Shown: piece by piece, positions 26,365-34,624 of the stretch
Numbering within the stretch: the stretch's first letter is position 1
How the letters are laid out: each line of letters begins with the position of its first letter
Source of the DNA: Mucilaginibacter sp.
GTDB taxonomy: Bacteria; Bacteroidota; Bacteroidia; Sphingobacteriales; Sphingobacteriaceae
Reading direction: 5' to 3'
NCBI GenBank assembly: GCA_028288305.1
Contig: JAQBOA010000052.1
Location: 117,654-181,653, forward strand
Length of the DNA stretch: 64,000 bases
Notes under the pieces: model-generated
The model's input: the letters and a program-made list of their open reading frames with translations, nothing else
Databases searched by the model: none
What the model was told of the DNA's origin: nothing
Translations under genes and position numbers: made by a program

Positions 26365-26500
26365 ATGTTGTAAAGTTGAAAGGTTTGAAAGTTGTAATGT
26401 TTTTTGTTGGAATGTTGAAGTAGAGCTCTATCATAGTAATCAGGTTGTTTGTATTGCAAAATCCAACATTTCGCTTTACAACATTTCAACCTTAAAACGA
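26365..26500. repeat. GTTGNAAN octamer tracts in inverted orientation
   Basis: From 26365 to about 26420 the 8-bp units ATGTTGTA, AAGTTGAA, AGGTTTGA and AAGTTGTA follow each other. From about 26458 to 26500 the same family appears reversed (read on the minus strand as AGGTTGAA, ATGTTGTA and ATGTTGGA). The two tracts can pair. It separates two large tail genes. A related tract is at 60797. Confidence 0.6.
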
Positions 26501-26503
26501 TTG

Positions 26504-28621
26504 CTATTGCGTTTGTATATTGATTGAAGGCAAATTAAAAGTAACACTAAAAGGTGCCTGGCCATTCAGTGTTTCATATTCGCTAAATGTTGCTGTGTTT
26601 AGCACAATGGTTTGCCATTTAACTGGATTTTTATTTACCAGCATTTGAACCTTTGGTGAATATTTTATGGATTGCAATCCTTTAATATCAGCTACTGAAA
26701 GGTCTTCGGCCATAACTTTTACTTTTTGACCAGCGCTTTTTCCTATCACTTCTTCAATACTATCCTGCTTTTCCCAATCAAATACGTAATTTCTGATGAT
26801 TACAGCATTTTGAACATCGAGAGAAACTTCCTGATTGTAAACAAAACGATAGTAATTCCAACTTCCGCTTAGGCCCATCCAACGTAAATAAACGGATTGC
26901 TCATCTACTTCATTGTCAACCCTTACAGTTTGAGTTTGCGTAACTGTATAAGTTGTACCTCCGCTGTCATATTTAAGCGCTAAAGTAAAATAACTAACAT
27001 CGGCAGTAAAGACTGTATTTACGAGCAATCGGTTTAAACCAAGTTGTGCAGGTACAGGTATATTTGTTGTAGTTTGCCTGGCAATAACCAATTTACTTCC
27101 ATCCTGATTTAGCAGCCATGAACCGTCATCATTTAAAAGGTAGCTGGTTTGAGTACCGCCACCTAATGGATTGCGGTTAATGTCTAAAGGAGTCAGCACA
27201 CAGTACAACTGCTGTCCTACCAAATCATCGCTGTAAATAAAACCGATATCGAAAGGATAACCATTTGAGTAGGCTGGTTCAGCAAAGTCTGTTACCCACC
27301 GCGCTAGCTGACTGTTATCAGCCAACGTTCGAAATGGAACGTAAGCGGCCAGGTTTCCACCATACTGCTCACCTAATTGTTTTGCTGTATACAATAGATA
27401 ATATGGATTTGTAATTGGTGTATAGGTTAACGTTTGATTGCTGTTTAGTTTGCCATCCCAATATTCAGCATAGGCAATTTGGTAACTTGCACTAAGGTTA
27501 GTGTCACGAAAATTTACTTGAGTATAATTACTAACATCCTTTGCAGAAAGCAAGCTTTGCAGAAAGTTGGAAATATCTGCTTTTACTAACCCTGTATTAT
27601 CCGGCGTGTTTGTGGATATGATTGTATTTTGTCGTCCGCTAATATTATCTTGATAAGTTATTTGCGTTCGCACCTGGTAATGTGGGCGTAATAAATTAAT
27701 GTTGATAAAACCGGCAGCTGTCGAGATATAAGGAGTATTTAATATTAAAACTCCTGCAGCCGGTACGGAAACCACTTGAAATACACCCGCGTATGCACCA
27801 GCGCTGATATAGGTATAAACTGCGTTATTATTTGTTAATACTATGTTTAAATGAGCTGCATTATTCATTGCCAAGTTGTTGGCAGTGATCGCATTTTTTA
27901 TTAGAGTAGTATCGCAATTAACAGATACAGCAGCATTCCCACTAATCGTATCTAAATTAACTGCTGTAACTTCAAAGTCTTTACGCTGATAAGTAAAAAC
28001 TATTGGGTTAAAGGCAGCATTCCACCGTGAAATGTTACCGCCGGTTAAATTTACAGAAGGATCGCTTATAAGTAAATTATTTATTACCGGTATAGTTATG
28101 TTTGAAGTATTTGTGCAACTATTAGCATCAGTTACATAAATTGTTTTTAAACCACCTGTTAAACCGGAAAATGTTGCTGAAGCCTGGAAAGTTACATTAT
28201 CAATGCTGTACATAATAGGGCCATAGCTCGATGTGACATTTACAGTAATTTGTCCATCAGCAGCACCTGGCGCTGATTCCAGGCGATCTATATTGATGTA
28301 ATTTATTTGCAGATCGCACACGTTTACCGGCGGAGATGGGTTGGGTACGGTTCCAACATCGGTTATTACAAAGTTTGTAAAATAAGGATGCGAAGGATTT
28401 TGGTCACTGATGAGCCCGGTATATATTGGCGCACTTTGTCCGGCAATGGTTGCCTGCCCATTATATAATGTGCCGTTAATATTTTGGGTGAAACTTATTA
28501 TAACGTTATTGCCGTTAGTTGGCTGCCCGGTGGCGGCATCAAAAAGCGAAATGAATATCTGGCCGTTTATCTGAGTACTACTAACATAGGTATTTGAATA
28601 ATCAATTTTTGCTATTATCAT
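26504..28621 (-). CDS. phage tail-associated protein with a SprB-type repeat
   Basis: 705 residues, no signal peptide. Residues about 105-180 read INIDRLESAPGAADGQITVN, YGPIMYSIDNVTFQASATFS and IYVTDANSCTNTSNI. This matches the SprB repeat pattern (DG.I...G..PY.YSIDG..FQ...TFSGL..G.Y.V.V.D..GC) of Bacteroidota surface adhesins. The rest is Asn- and Thr-rich beta structure. Its place in the tail block suggests a tail-tip or receptor-contact protein; the repeat may have been acquired from a host adhesin. That role is inference. Confidence 0.5.
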   Translation of the reverse strand: MIIAKIDYSNTYVSSTQINGQIFISLFDAATGQPTNGNNVIISFTQNINGTLYNGQATIAGQSAPIYTGLISDQNPSHPYFTNFVITDVGTVPNPSPPVNVCDLQINYINIDRLESAPGAADGQITVNVTSSYGPIMYSIDNVTFQASATFSGLTGGLKTIYVTDANSCTNTSNITIPVINNLLISDPSVNLTGGNISRWNAAFNPIVFTYQRKDFEVTAVNLDTISGNAAVSVNCDTTLIKNAITANNLAMNNAAHLNIVLTNNNAVYTYISAGAYAGVFQVVSVPAAGVLILNTPYISTAAGFININLLRPHYQVRTQITYQDNISGRQNTIISTNTPDNTGLVKADISNFLQSLLSAKDVSNYTQVNFRDTNLSASYQIAYAEYWDGKLNSNQTLTYTPITNPYYLLYTAKQLGEQYGGNLAAYVPFRTLADNSQLARWVTDFAEPAYSNGYPFDIGFIYSDDLVGQQLYCVLTPLDINRNPLGGGTQTSYLLNDDGSWLLNQDGSKLVIARQTTTNIPVPAQLGLNRLLVNTVFTADVSYFTLALKYDSGGTTYTVTQTQTVRVDNEVDEQSVYLRWMGLSGSWNYYRFVYNQEVSLDVQNAVIIRNYVFDWEKQDSIEEVIGKSAGQKVKVMAEDLSVADIKGLQSIKYSPKVQMLVNKNPVKWQTIVLNTATFSEYETLNGQAPFSVTFNLPSINIQTQ

Positions 28622-28657
28622 GTTGTGTAATGGTTATAAATGTTAAAAGGTTAAGTG

Positions 28658-29089
28658 TTAAATCAAACCAAGTAATTCTTCGCATATAACAGATGCTATA
28701 TTTTCCAATACCGGATTAAGTCTGAGGTTTATATTTTCGTTGCTCAAAGGTTCGGTAAGAATTCCCTGTTTTCCCACATACCCTTTTTTATCTATCGATT
28801 TTTTAATTGCCCATGCAGCTTTATCAGGAATTCCCTTGGCTGCGCACCACTGCTGTATTTGTTGAATCATTGGCGGATCTCCTGGCACGGCATTTTTACT
28901 TGTTGGCCTCCTCCCCATTTCTAACTCAAGCATATAATCAGGGAATTGCAACTGGACATTGTTGCCATCCTCCGTTATAGTAATTTGCCTGGAGGTTTGT
29001 CCTGTTGCATACTTACCATTGGCCTGTATAGAGTTGATTACATCTGTTTTGAGCAATTCAAGCAGTTGTATTAATTGGTAATTTTTCAT
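28658..29089 (-). CDS. head-tail joining protein, HK97 gp10-like
   Basis: 143 residues from the ATG; the frame also allows a TTG two codons earlier. It shows YATGQTSRQI, YMLELEMGRRPTS and a central IQQWCAAKGI, with an amphipathic C-terminal helix. The layout (short N-terminal helix, beta core, EMGRRP loop) is that of small tail-completion proteins in Bacteroidota prophages. It lies between the 705-residue tail protein and another small joining protein. The function is inferred mainly from size and position. Confidence 0.45.
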   Translation of the reverse strand: MKNYQLIQLLELLKTDVINSIQANGKYATGQTSRQITITEDGNNVQLQFPDYMLELEMGRRPTSKNAVPGDPPMIQQIQQWCAAKGIPDKAAWAIKKSIDKKGYVGKQGILTEPLSNENINLRLNPVLENIASVICEELLGLI

Positions 29090-29214
29090 AGTCAATTAGT
29101 TTGCTCAATGATTCATAGAGCGAGGTAAATTGGATAAGTTCTCAGGTTTGTTAAATCAGATAAAAATTATGGATTATCGACATATAGGTATATACCGAAA
29201 ATCCATATCTATTA

Positions 29215-29667
29215 CTATCCAAAACTTTCGAAATACATGGTTGCCAAAGTAATTGTCAAATTTATTCCGGTAGTATTAACATCAAACTTGTTGTAAACAG
29301 GAAGGCATTTTGCCTGGTCACCGGCCTTGACCTTGAAATATCGTCCTTCGCCTTCACGGTATTTTGAAGCTTTAACAATAAATTCATTTGCCAGTGATAA
29401 AGCCTGATTAACATAACTCTCATTGTCTGCAGTATATTGATCAAATTCAGTTTTGAAAAGAAATTCAAGATAAATTGAAAAAGTATTATCCACTGAACCG
29501 TTTACCTGGGGCGAAACATTAATTGGTTGCAAGGGGTACATAAATACACATGGAAATGTGTTAATATCATCAGCAATAGCATTTAATTCGTTTATAGTGC
29601 CATAAACAAAAGTTGGCGAATTAGTTAAAGTTCGAACTATGGCTTCAATTTGGTTACGTATAGGCAT
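29215..29667 (-). CDS. putative tail-completion (terminator-like) protein
   Basis: 150 residues. It begins MPIRNQIEAIVRTLTNSPTF and contains INELNAIADDINTFPCVFMY, then alternating beta strands with VNGSVDNTFSIYLEFLFKTE in the middle. This small alpha-beta pattern resembles phage tail-terminator proteins. No enzymatic motif is seen. It lies between the frameshift pair and the HK97 gp10-like gene. Assignment is from position and general shape. Confidence 0.4.
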   Translation of the reverse strand: MPIRNQIEAIVRTLTNSPTFVYGTINELNAIADDINTFPCVFMYPLQPINVSPQVNGSVDNTFSIYLEFLFKTEFDQYTADNESYVNQALSLANEFIVKASKYREGEGRYFKVKAGDQAKCLPVYNKFDVNTTGINLTITLATMYFESFG

Positions 29668-29803
29668 TTTAATTTACGATTTTAGATTTACGGGTTACGA
29701 TTTAGAATATTGTTTAATGAGAAAATAATTTAGATAATAATTCTCATATAAAATTTATCAAGATTTGAATATGAATGGTATTGACATTAATAAAACCGCA
29801 AAA

Positions 29804-30061
29804 TCAATTCGCCTGCAAAAGGTCACTGTACCGCTTTTGATACTCAGCCTCTGTCTTATTAAGCAAAAGTTTGGTTAGTACCCTTTCATAGGGCATATTT
29901 AATATTTCACTCCATTTGGTAATATCACCACCGGCCAGGGAATTGATAGTATTTATATATTTAAACTTTTCAAACGATTTAATCCCAGCCTTTTTTTCCA
30001 AAACTGAAGGAAAGGAAACCAAAAATTTGTTTTCTGTTTCGATAAGCTGGGATAACAAGTA
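29804..30061 (-). CDS. frameshift extension of the upstream phage protein (-1 frame)
   Basis: The -1 frame from the T7 site at 30067-30061 stays open for 85 codons, reading YLLSQLIETENKFLVSFPSV and ending RYSDLLQAN. It has no ATG of its own at the left edge; the first possible initiator is TTG. A ribosome slipping at the T7 tract would make a 280-residue fusion with the first 195 residues of the gene at 30645. Alternatively it is the true C-terminus of one gene broken by loss of one T. Both fit the sequence. Confidence 0.5.
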   Translation of the reverse strand, partial: YLLSQLIETENKFLVSFPSVLEKKAGIKSFEKFKYINTINSLAGGDITKWSEILNMPYERVLTKLLLNKTEAEYQKRYSDLLQAN

Positions 30062-30645
30062 AAAAAATGCTTGGATATGGGCAGCGCCTCCACTACCCTA
30101 AGTTTTTTTATTTCGTTAGTAAATTCTTCAGCTTCATATTCATTATATCTTTTATTGGTAACCCGACAAAAAAAGTAATGTGCCAACACCTGGCAACAAG
30201 CCTTTAATGACGGATTAAAATTCTCTTTCCAATTATCTTCACCGTATTGTTTTATATGCTCATTTATCTCATCGGCTATAATATCCCTGGCTGCCATGAA
30301 TGCTCCGGAAGGTTCCACAGATAAATTGCGGATAACGTCAACTGTAGTACTCTGTTTGTCTGAATAAAAATTTATTTTGGCTGGGATAGCATCACTATTG
30401 TAAAGATATTTAATTTGATGTGATAAGGATAGAATATAATCTTCAAATACAGCAAAATCATCTATATTACGTACGTTTTGCAACTCTTCAATGGGTATAC
30501 CTGATAGAACACTGATGGCTTCCAGGTCGTTTAGGTTGGGTTTTCCCTGCATTTCCATCATTTGACCCAATGTGACTTCATTGAGGAGGGTTGGTATTTT
30601 TATTCGCAATTTGCCATCAGTAGTTTTTAGTGTTTTTTCAATCAT
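29953..30645 (-). CDS. phage protein, zero frame of a slip-site pair
   Basis: 230 residues in the zero frame, beginning MIEKTLKTTDGKLRIKIPTL. Helical in the middle (VSGIPIEELQNVRNIDDF-like pattern, with conserved-looking EAISVLSGIP). The last 35 residues after the T7 tract overlap the -1 frame and are rich in Phe, Trp and Lys, unlike the rest. Arrangement resembles the G/GT tail-assembly chaperone pair of many phages, although here it follows terminase rather than a tail-tube gene. Confidence 0.5.
   Translation of the reverse strand: MIEKTLKTTDGKLRIKIPTLLNEVTLGQMMEMQGKPNLNDLEAISVLSGIPIEELQNVRNIDDFAVFEDYILSLSHQIKYLYNSDAIPAKINFYSDKQSTTVDVIRNLSVEPSGAFMAARDIIADEINEHIKQYGEDNWKENFNPSLKACCQVLAHYFFCRVTNKRYNEYEAEEFTNEIKKLRVVEALPISKHFFTCYPSLSKQKTNFWFPFLQFWKKRLGLNRLKSLNI
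29983..30067 (-). promoter_or_regulatory. candidate -1 ribosomal frameshift signal
   Basis: On the minus strand the heptamer T TTT TTT (30067-30061) fits X XXY YYZ in the zero frame (CAT TTT TTT ACT). After an 8-nt spacer TCCCAGC (30052-30046) can pair with GCTGGGA (29989-29983), a perfect 7-bp stem with a long loop. Slip site, spacer and stem are in the order expected for a stimulated -1 frameshift. Confidence 0.45.
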
Positions 30646-30696
30646 ATTTTATTTAGATTACATTGATTTAAGATTAAGAGCATTTTGTACACGCAT

Positions 30697-31923
30697 TTAC
30701 AATAGCTGCATATCAGTAAAACCTACCGGTTTAATATCTTTATATGGCAGCCTGCTTACAGGAGCTTTTATATTATTGATTTTCAATTTATTTAGTGCAA
30801 CATAACGTAATGGATCTATCAAATGGTTATATACATCAATGGGTTCATTTACAACTTTTCCTGACCGATCAGTTTTCCATTTATAACGCCCTAACTCATT
30901 GCGCATGTTAACACTCTGACGGGTAATGTTTATTTTATAACGTTTAAGTATGTCTATTGAATTTTTAACGCTGTCTGCGCCTTTTTTTGCACCAATAACC
31001 TGCCAGCCAAGCCTTCGTAATTCTTCAATTGATTTAGGTTCTGCACTATCGGCTATAATCTCAATGCTTTTGCTTACTCCTGCATCTGTTAGTTTTGCAG
31101 CAATATCTGGGTTAGTTAGTCCTGTTTCATATAATACCTCGTCAACCCACAACTCGCCATTTTGACGATACACTAATATAAACCCTGTTTCATCGTTAGT
31201 AAAGCCAAAATCCAGCCCGGCGGCCAATAATTTTGCATCTTCGGGAATTCTTTCACAAATGTGCCAATTGTTAAAAACAAGGCCGGTAATTTTTCCGGTT
31301 AGACCACGGGCATAAACCTTCCAAAGTTCTACATCCACATTCATTAACGCCTCTATTTTATCTCTTGTTTGTTGGGACACAAAAGGGTTATGCCTATGAT
31401 CTGATATGATGAGTTGAACACCAGGTTTTCCTATTAAATTATCGTGTACCCAAAAGGCGCAATTAGGGTTAAAATCAATAAAAATTTTTCCCTTAGTCCG
31501 CAGTGCCAACTCAGTAAAAATAGATAGTTCTACACCGTTAGCCTCATTTACAAACAAGTAATCACGTTTCCCGGATTTTGCATCCTGTGCATTAGCATAG
31601 CTTTTAAATTCTATAATTGAACCATTATGAAATTCAAATATCCTGTCTGTTTTGTTAAAGCTTTTGACAAAAGCCTGTAAAGCAGCAGAAGATGAATAAA
31701 TGCTTATAGCATCTCGCAGCGCTCCTGCCTTTAAATTAGGTATATCCTGTCCAACTACTGTGATTACTTGTTTTTCAGCTTCGCATGCTAAGCTAAATAA
31801 CACTTGTTCAATTGCATAAGTCTTACCTGAACTTGTGCCGCCCTGGTTTATAACAATGTGGGCTGTACTATTATAACTTTGTCTAAAAAGAATAGAGCCT
31901 TCTAGTTTCTGCAAATTGGTCAT
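30697..31923 (-). CDS. phage terminase large subunit
   Basis: 408 residues. ATPase half: Walker A GGTSSGKT at residues 28-35 and Walker B-like DYLFVNEANG. Nuclease half: LDFGFTNDETGFILVY and later SAEPKSIEELRRLGW, which supply the metal-binding aspartates of the RNase H-like fold. This is the PBSX/Terminase_3 type. It translocates and cuts phage DNA during packaging. It is separated from the small subunit gene by a lipoprotein gene on the other strand. No portal gene follows. Confidence 0.85.
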   Translation of the reverse strand: MTNLQKLEGSILFRQSYNSTAHIVINQGGTSSGKTYAIEQVLFSLACEAEKQVITVVGQDIPNLKAGALRDAISIYSSSAALQAFVKSFNKTDRIFEFHNGSIIEFKSYANAQDAKSGKRDYLFVNEANGVELSIFTELALRTKGKIFIDFNPNCAFWVHDNLIGKPGVQLIISDHRHNPFVSQQTRDKIEALMNVDVELWKVYARGLTGKITGLVFNNWHICERIPEDAKLLAAGLDFGFTNDETGFILVYRQNGELWVDEVLYETGLTNPDIAAKLTDAGVSKSIEIIADSAEPKSIEELRRLGWQVIGAKKGADSVKNSIDILKRYKINITRQSVNMRNELGRYKWKTDRSGKVVNEPIDVYNHLIDPLRYVALNKLKINNIKAPVSRLPYKDIKPVGFTDMQLL

Positions 31924-32013
31924 TTAGCTTTTCTATTTTTTAATGTTTACTAAAACATACTTGCACAAATGCTAAAAACAAATGTTATATTTAACATGAA
32001 AAAGGATGTGATC

Positions 32014-32469
32014 ATGAAAAATATATATTTATTGTTTAGTCTTTTCCTTTTAATCTGCTTAAATTCTTGTAAAAAAGATTCCACCTCACCAACCGCAAAC
32101 GTGTCAATTATTGGAAAATGGCTTAAAACCAAACAGAACTCAAAATTATTTAACAGCGGGGTTCAGATAGCTACATTTACTAAGACAAATTATACGGCAG
32201 ATGATTTTGTTCAATACTTTAGTGATGGCACAGGTTACACTTCAAGAAGTACTGCAACTTCGCCAAGCCTGAATGAGTTTAATTTTACCGTTAACGGTAA
32301 AAATCTAACCCTATTTACTACCGCTGATAAAACAGGCACGCCCCAAACCATAACCAACCTTTCAGAAATAAATTTATCTATTCATGCGGAATCATTAATC
32401 ATTGACCCAAACAATTTAAATTTAATTGAGAATGAGATTGATGACTACTATTATATGAAAGCTAATTAA
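32014..32469 (+). CDS. lipocalin-like lipoprotein inserted between terminase genes
   Basis: 151 residues from MKNIYLLFS; the frame opens 15 codons earlier. The lipobox is CLNSCKKDST. The mature part has SIIGKWLKT, YTADDFVQYFSDGTGYTSRS and FNFTVNGKNLTLF, the same order of motifs as the lipoprotein at 8840-9349. It reads against the terminase genes, and its stop is one base from the end of terS. It looks like a cargo gene (moron) that changes the host surface. The ligand is unknown. Confidence 0.55.
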   Translation: MKNIYLLFSLFLLICLNSCKKDSTSPTANVSIIGKWLKTKQNSKLFNSGVQIATFTKTNYTADDFVQYFSDGTGYTSRSTATSPSLNEFNFTVNGKNLTLFTTADKTGTPQTITNLSEINLSIHAESLIIDPNNLNLIENEIDDYYYMKAN

Positions 32470-32470
32470 A

Positions 32471-32935
32471 TCATAGAATTACTTCTTTTTCATTTTCGGC
32501 CAGTTTTGGACCAGTTTCTATAATTTCAATTTTTATACTTTTAAAAACGGTTTTACCTGCCACCTTGCTTTCGGCTTTTTCATTCCAACCCATACTTTTA
32601 AGAGCAAATATTGCCCCGGCTGATGATTGAAGATGCAGTTTTTTTTCGTATGCTGCTTCTACACGTAAACGTCCCTGTTTAAGAATATTTGCAAATCGTC
32701 CATTCTCTTCATATGTTTCAAATGCCTGCTTACTGTGAAAACCTAAAAAAATTGCAAGTCCGGCAAGTGTTGCAGGTTCAGGTTCACGCACCCACACTTT
32801 TTGCTTTAAGTTGGCCAGGGTTTTAGAATCAGTTACAGACTTGTTTTCCAAATGATATTCACCTTCAATATAACTAAAATAGGCATCAATACGGCTCCTC
32901 AATTCATTTGAAGTGGTAAAAGAATGTTTAGGCAT
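32471..32935 (-). CDS. phage terminase small subunit
   Basis: 154 residues. It begins HSFTTSNELRSRIDAYFSYI. REPEPATLAGLAIFLGFHSK is a helix-turn-helix-like segment, and AAYEKKLHLQSSAGAIFALK followed by SMGWNEK is the characteristic end of Bacteroidota terminase small subunits. It recognises packaging sites and hands DNA to the large subunit. It is the first late gene in the minus-strand block and has a promoter and two palindromes directly upstream. Confidence 0.75.
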   Translation of the reverse strand: MPKHSFTTSNELRSRIDAYFSYIEGEYHLENKSVTDSKTLANLKQKVWVREPEPATLAGLAIFLGFHSKQAFETYEENGRFANILKQGRLRVEAAYEKKLHLQSSAGAIFALKSMGWNEKAESKVAGKTVFKSIKIEIIETGPKLAENEKEVIL

Positions 32936-32952
32936 TTTGTATTATGATTATA

Positions 32953-32966
32953 ATGCCAGTTGGCAT
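32953..32966. promoter_or_regulatory. palindromic operator candidate, copy 2
   Basis: ATGCCA-GT-TGGCAT, 5 bp downstream of the -7 element at 32978-32971 on the minus strand and 17 bp upstream of terS. A bound protein would block the transcription start. Confidence 0.55.
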
Positions 32967-32970
32967 AGTA

Positions 32971-32993
32971 CAAATGTAAAGATACGAATCTTT
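32971..32993 (-). promoter_or_regulatory. terS promoter with overlapping AAAGAT/ATCTTT palindrome
   Basis: The -7 element on the minus strand is TACATTTG (32978-32971), joined on its upstream side to AAAGAT-ACGA-ATCTTT (32978-32993). The same layout occurs at 35468-35488. No clear -33 element is seen. The remaining gene-free DNA up to 33281 holds only the GTTAAA repeats listed separately. Confidence 0.5.
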
Positions 32994-33170
32994 AATATAT
33001 AATGCAAATATTTTTAGCAATAATTATTCTGCACAAACTAAGAGCGCTATAATTGAATGTATTTAAAGTTTTGAGGTTTAACTATTCTTACTTCCAACAA
33101 TTTTAATTATCTTAACCAATTATCGACATAAAAAGCATTTAAAAGTCATTATATTATAGATAACTACAAT

Positions 33171-33209
33171 AAAGTTAAATAAAGTTAAATTATGTTAAAT
33201 TGTTAATTA
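33171..33209 (+). repeat. GTTAAA boxes at 10-bp spacing
   Basis: AAAGTTAAAT, AAAGTTAAAT, TATGTTAAAT and TGTTAATTA follow one another, placing GTTAAA on the same helix face three times with a fourth variant 8 bp on. They lie about 75-110 bp upstream of the lipoprotein start at 33282 and may be a regulator site. Confidence 0.4.
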
Positions 33210-33281
33210 AATTTAAAACTTAGGCAACTATTGATTTCTTATATTCGTTAATGTTTAGTAGATTTAATTAATAAATTAAAT

Positions 33282-33881
33282 ATGCAAAAAGTAAGGTTTA
33301 CTAACCTGTTAATTTCTTTTTCCGTGATTCTTTTGGCAATGATTTCATCGTGCCAGAAAGATCCTGCTTTAAAGGATACTAACACGGAAAAAACAAGCCT
33401 TAATGCAGATAGCGCTACCGTAAGTACTATTATTGCTACTCCAGGTAATTATCTTGCTTCTGCAGGTACACTTACAATTAAAATAGAAGATTCAACTTAT
33501 ACTTTTGATGCCAGCAGGGATTCCATTGCTTTTGTTAATGTACATGTTGATGACAATAATAGGTATTTTGGTATAACAGCCATTAACAAAGAACATACAA
33601 TGAGCTTTGGTATCAGTTCAGCCGGTTTCGTTAACAGCAATATTAATAGTGGCATAGCCGGAAGCCAACTTTTGCTAAACCGCGATCAAAATAACCCTGG
33701 TTTGCAATATTCCTTAAGTAAATTTGCTGGACAGCAAGATTTTGGGAATATTAATATTGTTCAATACAACCAGGGAAATGAACTTGCTAAAGGGACATTT
33801 TTTACTTTCCTCGCAAAGGATGATAAGGCTAATTCTCCGTTCTACAAGGTTGAAGGCAGTTTTGACCTGCAGTTAAAATAG
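33282..33881 (+). CDS. lipoprotein of unknown function
   Basis: 199 residues. Signal peptide LLISFSVILLAMISSCQKDP with lipobox SSC; the Gln-Lys-Asp after Cys is common in Bacteroidota outer-membrane lipoproteins. The mature protein is beta-rich: LTIKIEDSTYTFDASRDSIAFV and a C-terminal FYKVEGSFDLQLK strand. Possibly a small sandwich or barrel. No family recognised. It is transcribed divergently from the terminase block and could be island cargo or a flanking host gene. Confidence 0.5.
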   Translation: MQKVRFTNLLISFSVILLAMISSCQKDPALKDTNTEKTSLNADSATVSTIIATPGNYLASAGTLTIKIEDSTYTFDASRDSIAFVNVHVDDNNRYFGITAINKEHTMSFGISSAGFVNSNINSGIAGSQLLLNRDQNNPGLQYSLSKFAGQQDFGNINIVQYNQGNELAKGTFFTFLAKDDKANSPFYKVEGSFDLQLK

Positions 33882-34004
33882 AGCATCAAGATAATTGTGC
33901 AATTATAATTGTTGCGTAATAAAACCTTTACAAGAGCCGTTTAGGGCCGGAACGGTAAAAATGTGCTTGTTTTTCCGTACCTTTACTTAAATTTAAAAAC
34001 ATTG

Positions 34005-34292
34005 ATGAAAGTATTTATTGCAGGACTCCCACTAGAGGTGGATGAGGCTGAACTAACAGCTGTTTTTGGTGATTTTGGGCCTGTAAAATCGCTCAGGATT
34101 ATTAAAGATCGCGAAACAAAAGAGAGTAAGGGTTTTGGTTTTGTTGAAATGGTGAATGATAACGAAGCAAAAGAGGCTATTAGGTGTATGAACGGTGCAA
34201 GTTATTATGGTCGTAGAATAACAGTTAACATAGCAGAAGACAAAGGCCCAGGCTTTAACGCCGGCGGCAAAGGTAATTTCAGACGGAACTGA
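34005..34292 (+). CDS. RNA-binding protein with a single RRM domain
   Basis: 95 residues from MKVFIAGLP. RNP2 is KVFIAGLPLE and RNP1 is KGFGFVEM, at about residues 2-8 and 44-51, with a Gly-rich tail (GKGNFRRN). This is the small bacterial RRM type (Rbp-like), which binds single-stranded RNA, often in cold response. The longer upstream frame is not needed because RNP2 begins immediately after this Met. It has its own terminator 27 bp downstream. Confidence 0.85.
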   Translation: MKVFIAGLPLEVDEAELTAVFGDFGPVKSLRIIKDRETKESKGFGFVEMVNDNEAKEAIRCMNGASYYGRRITVNIAEDKGPGFNAGGKGNFRRN

Positions 34293-34318
34293 TATTGATA
34301 ATATTCTTTTTTATTGGA

Positions 34319-34350
34319 AGGCTCCCAGGTTTACCCGGGAGCTTTTTCTT
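34319..34350 (+). terminator. terminator of the RRM gene
   Basis: GCTCCCAGGT (34321-34330) pairs with ACCCGGGAGC (34333-34342) with one mismatch, followed by TTTTTCTTTTT. Confidence 0.8.
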
Positions 34351-34362
34351 TTTACTACTGGT

Positions 34363-34506
34363 TTAAATTGTATCTTTTATTTCTGAGTGATCATAAATTT
34401 TTTGCTGAAACTCAATATCTGAGTTATAATTTTTAGTAAAAAAAAGCATTAAAGCAAGAATTGATACTATAAGAATTATTACCATCCAACTTTTTAAATT
34501 TTTCAT
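34363..34506 (-). CDS. small single-span membrane protein
   Basis: 47 residues: MKNLKSWMVIILIVSILALM leads a transmembrane helix with Lys residues before it, followed by a polar tail ending HSEIKDTI. An in-frame ATG two codons earlier could also serve. It is on the same strand as the phage gene at 34649. Its size and shape would fit a holin-like or regulatory micropeptide, but nothing else supports that. Confidence 0.4.
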   Translation of the reverse strand: MKNLKSWMVIILIVSILALMLFFTKNYNSDIEFQQKIYDHSEIKDTI

Positions 34507-34624
34507 TTGCATAAGTTTTTATTAGTTTAATGTTGATTTAATACATGAATTGCAAAGAAGTAAAGGGTTATAAAAGTCCCGTTTAGTGATACCTTCTTTC
34601 ACTTTAAATTAATTGAATATTATG

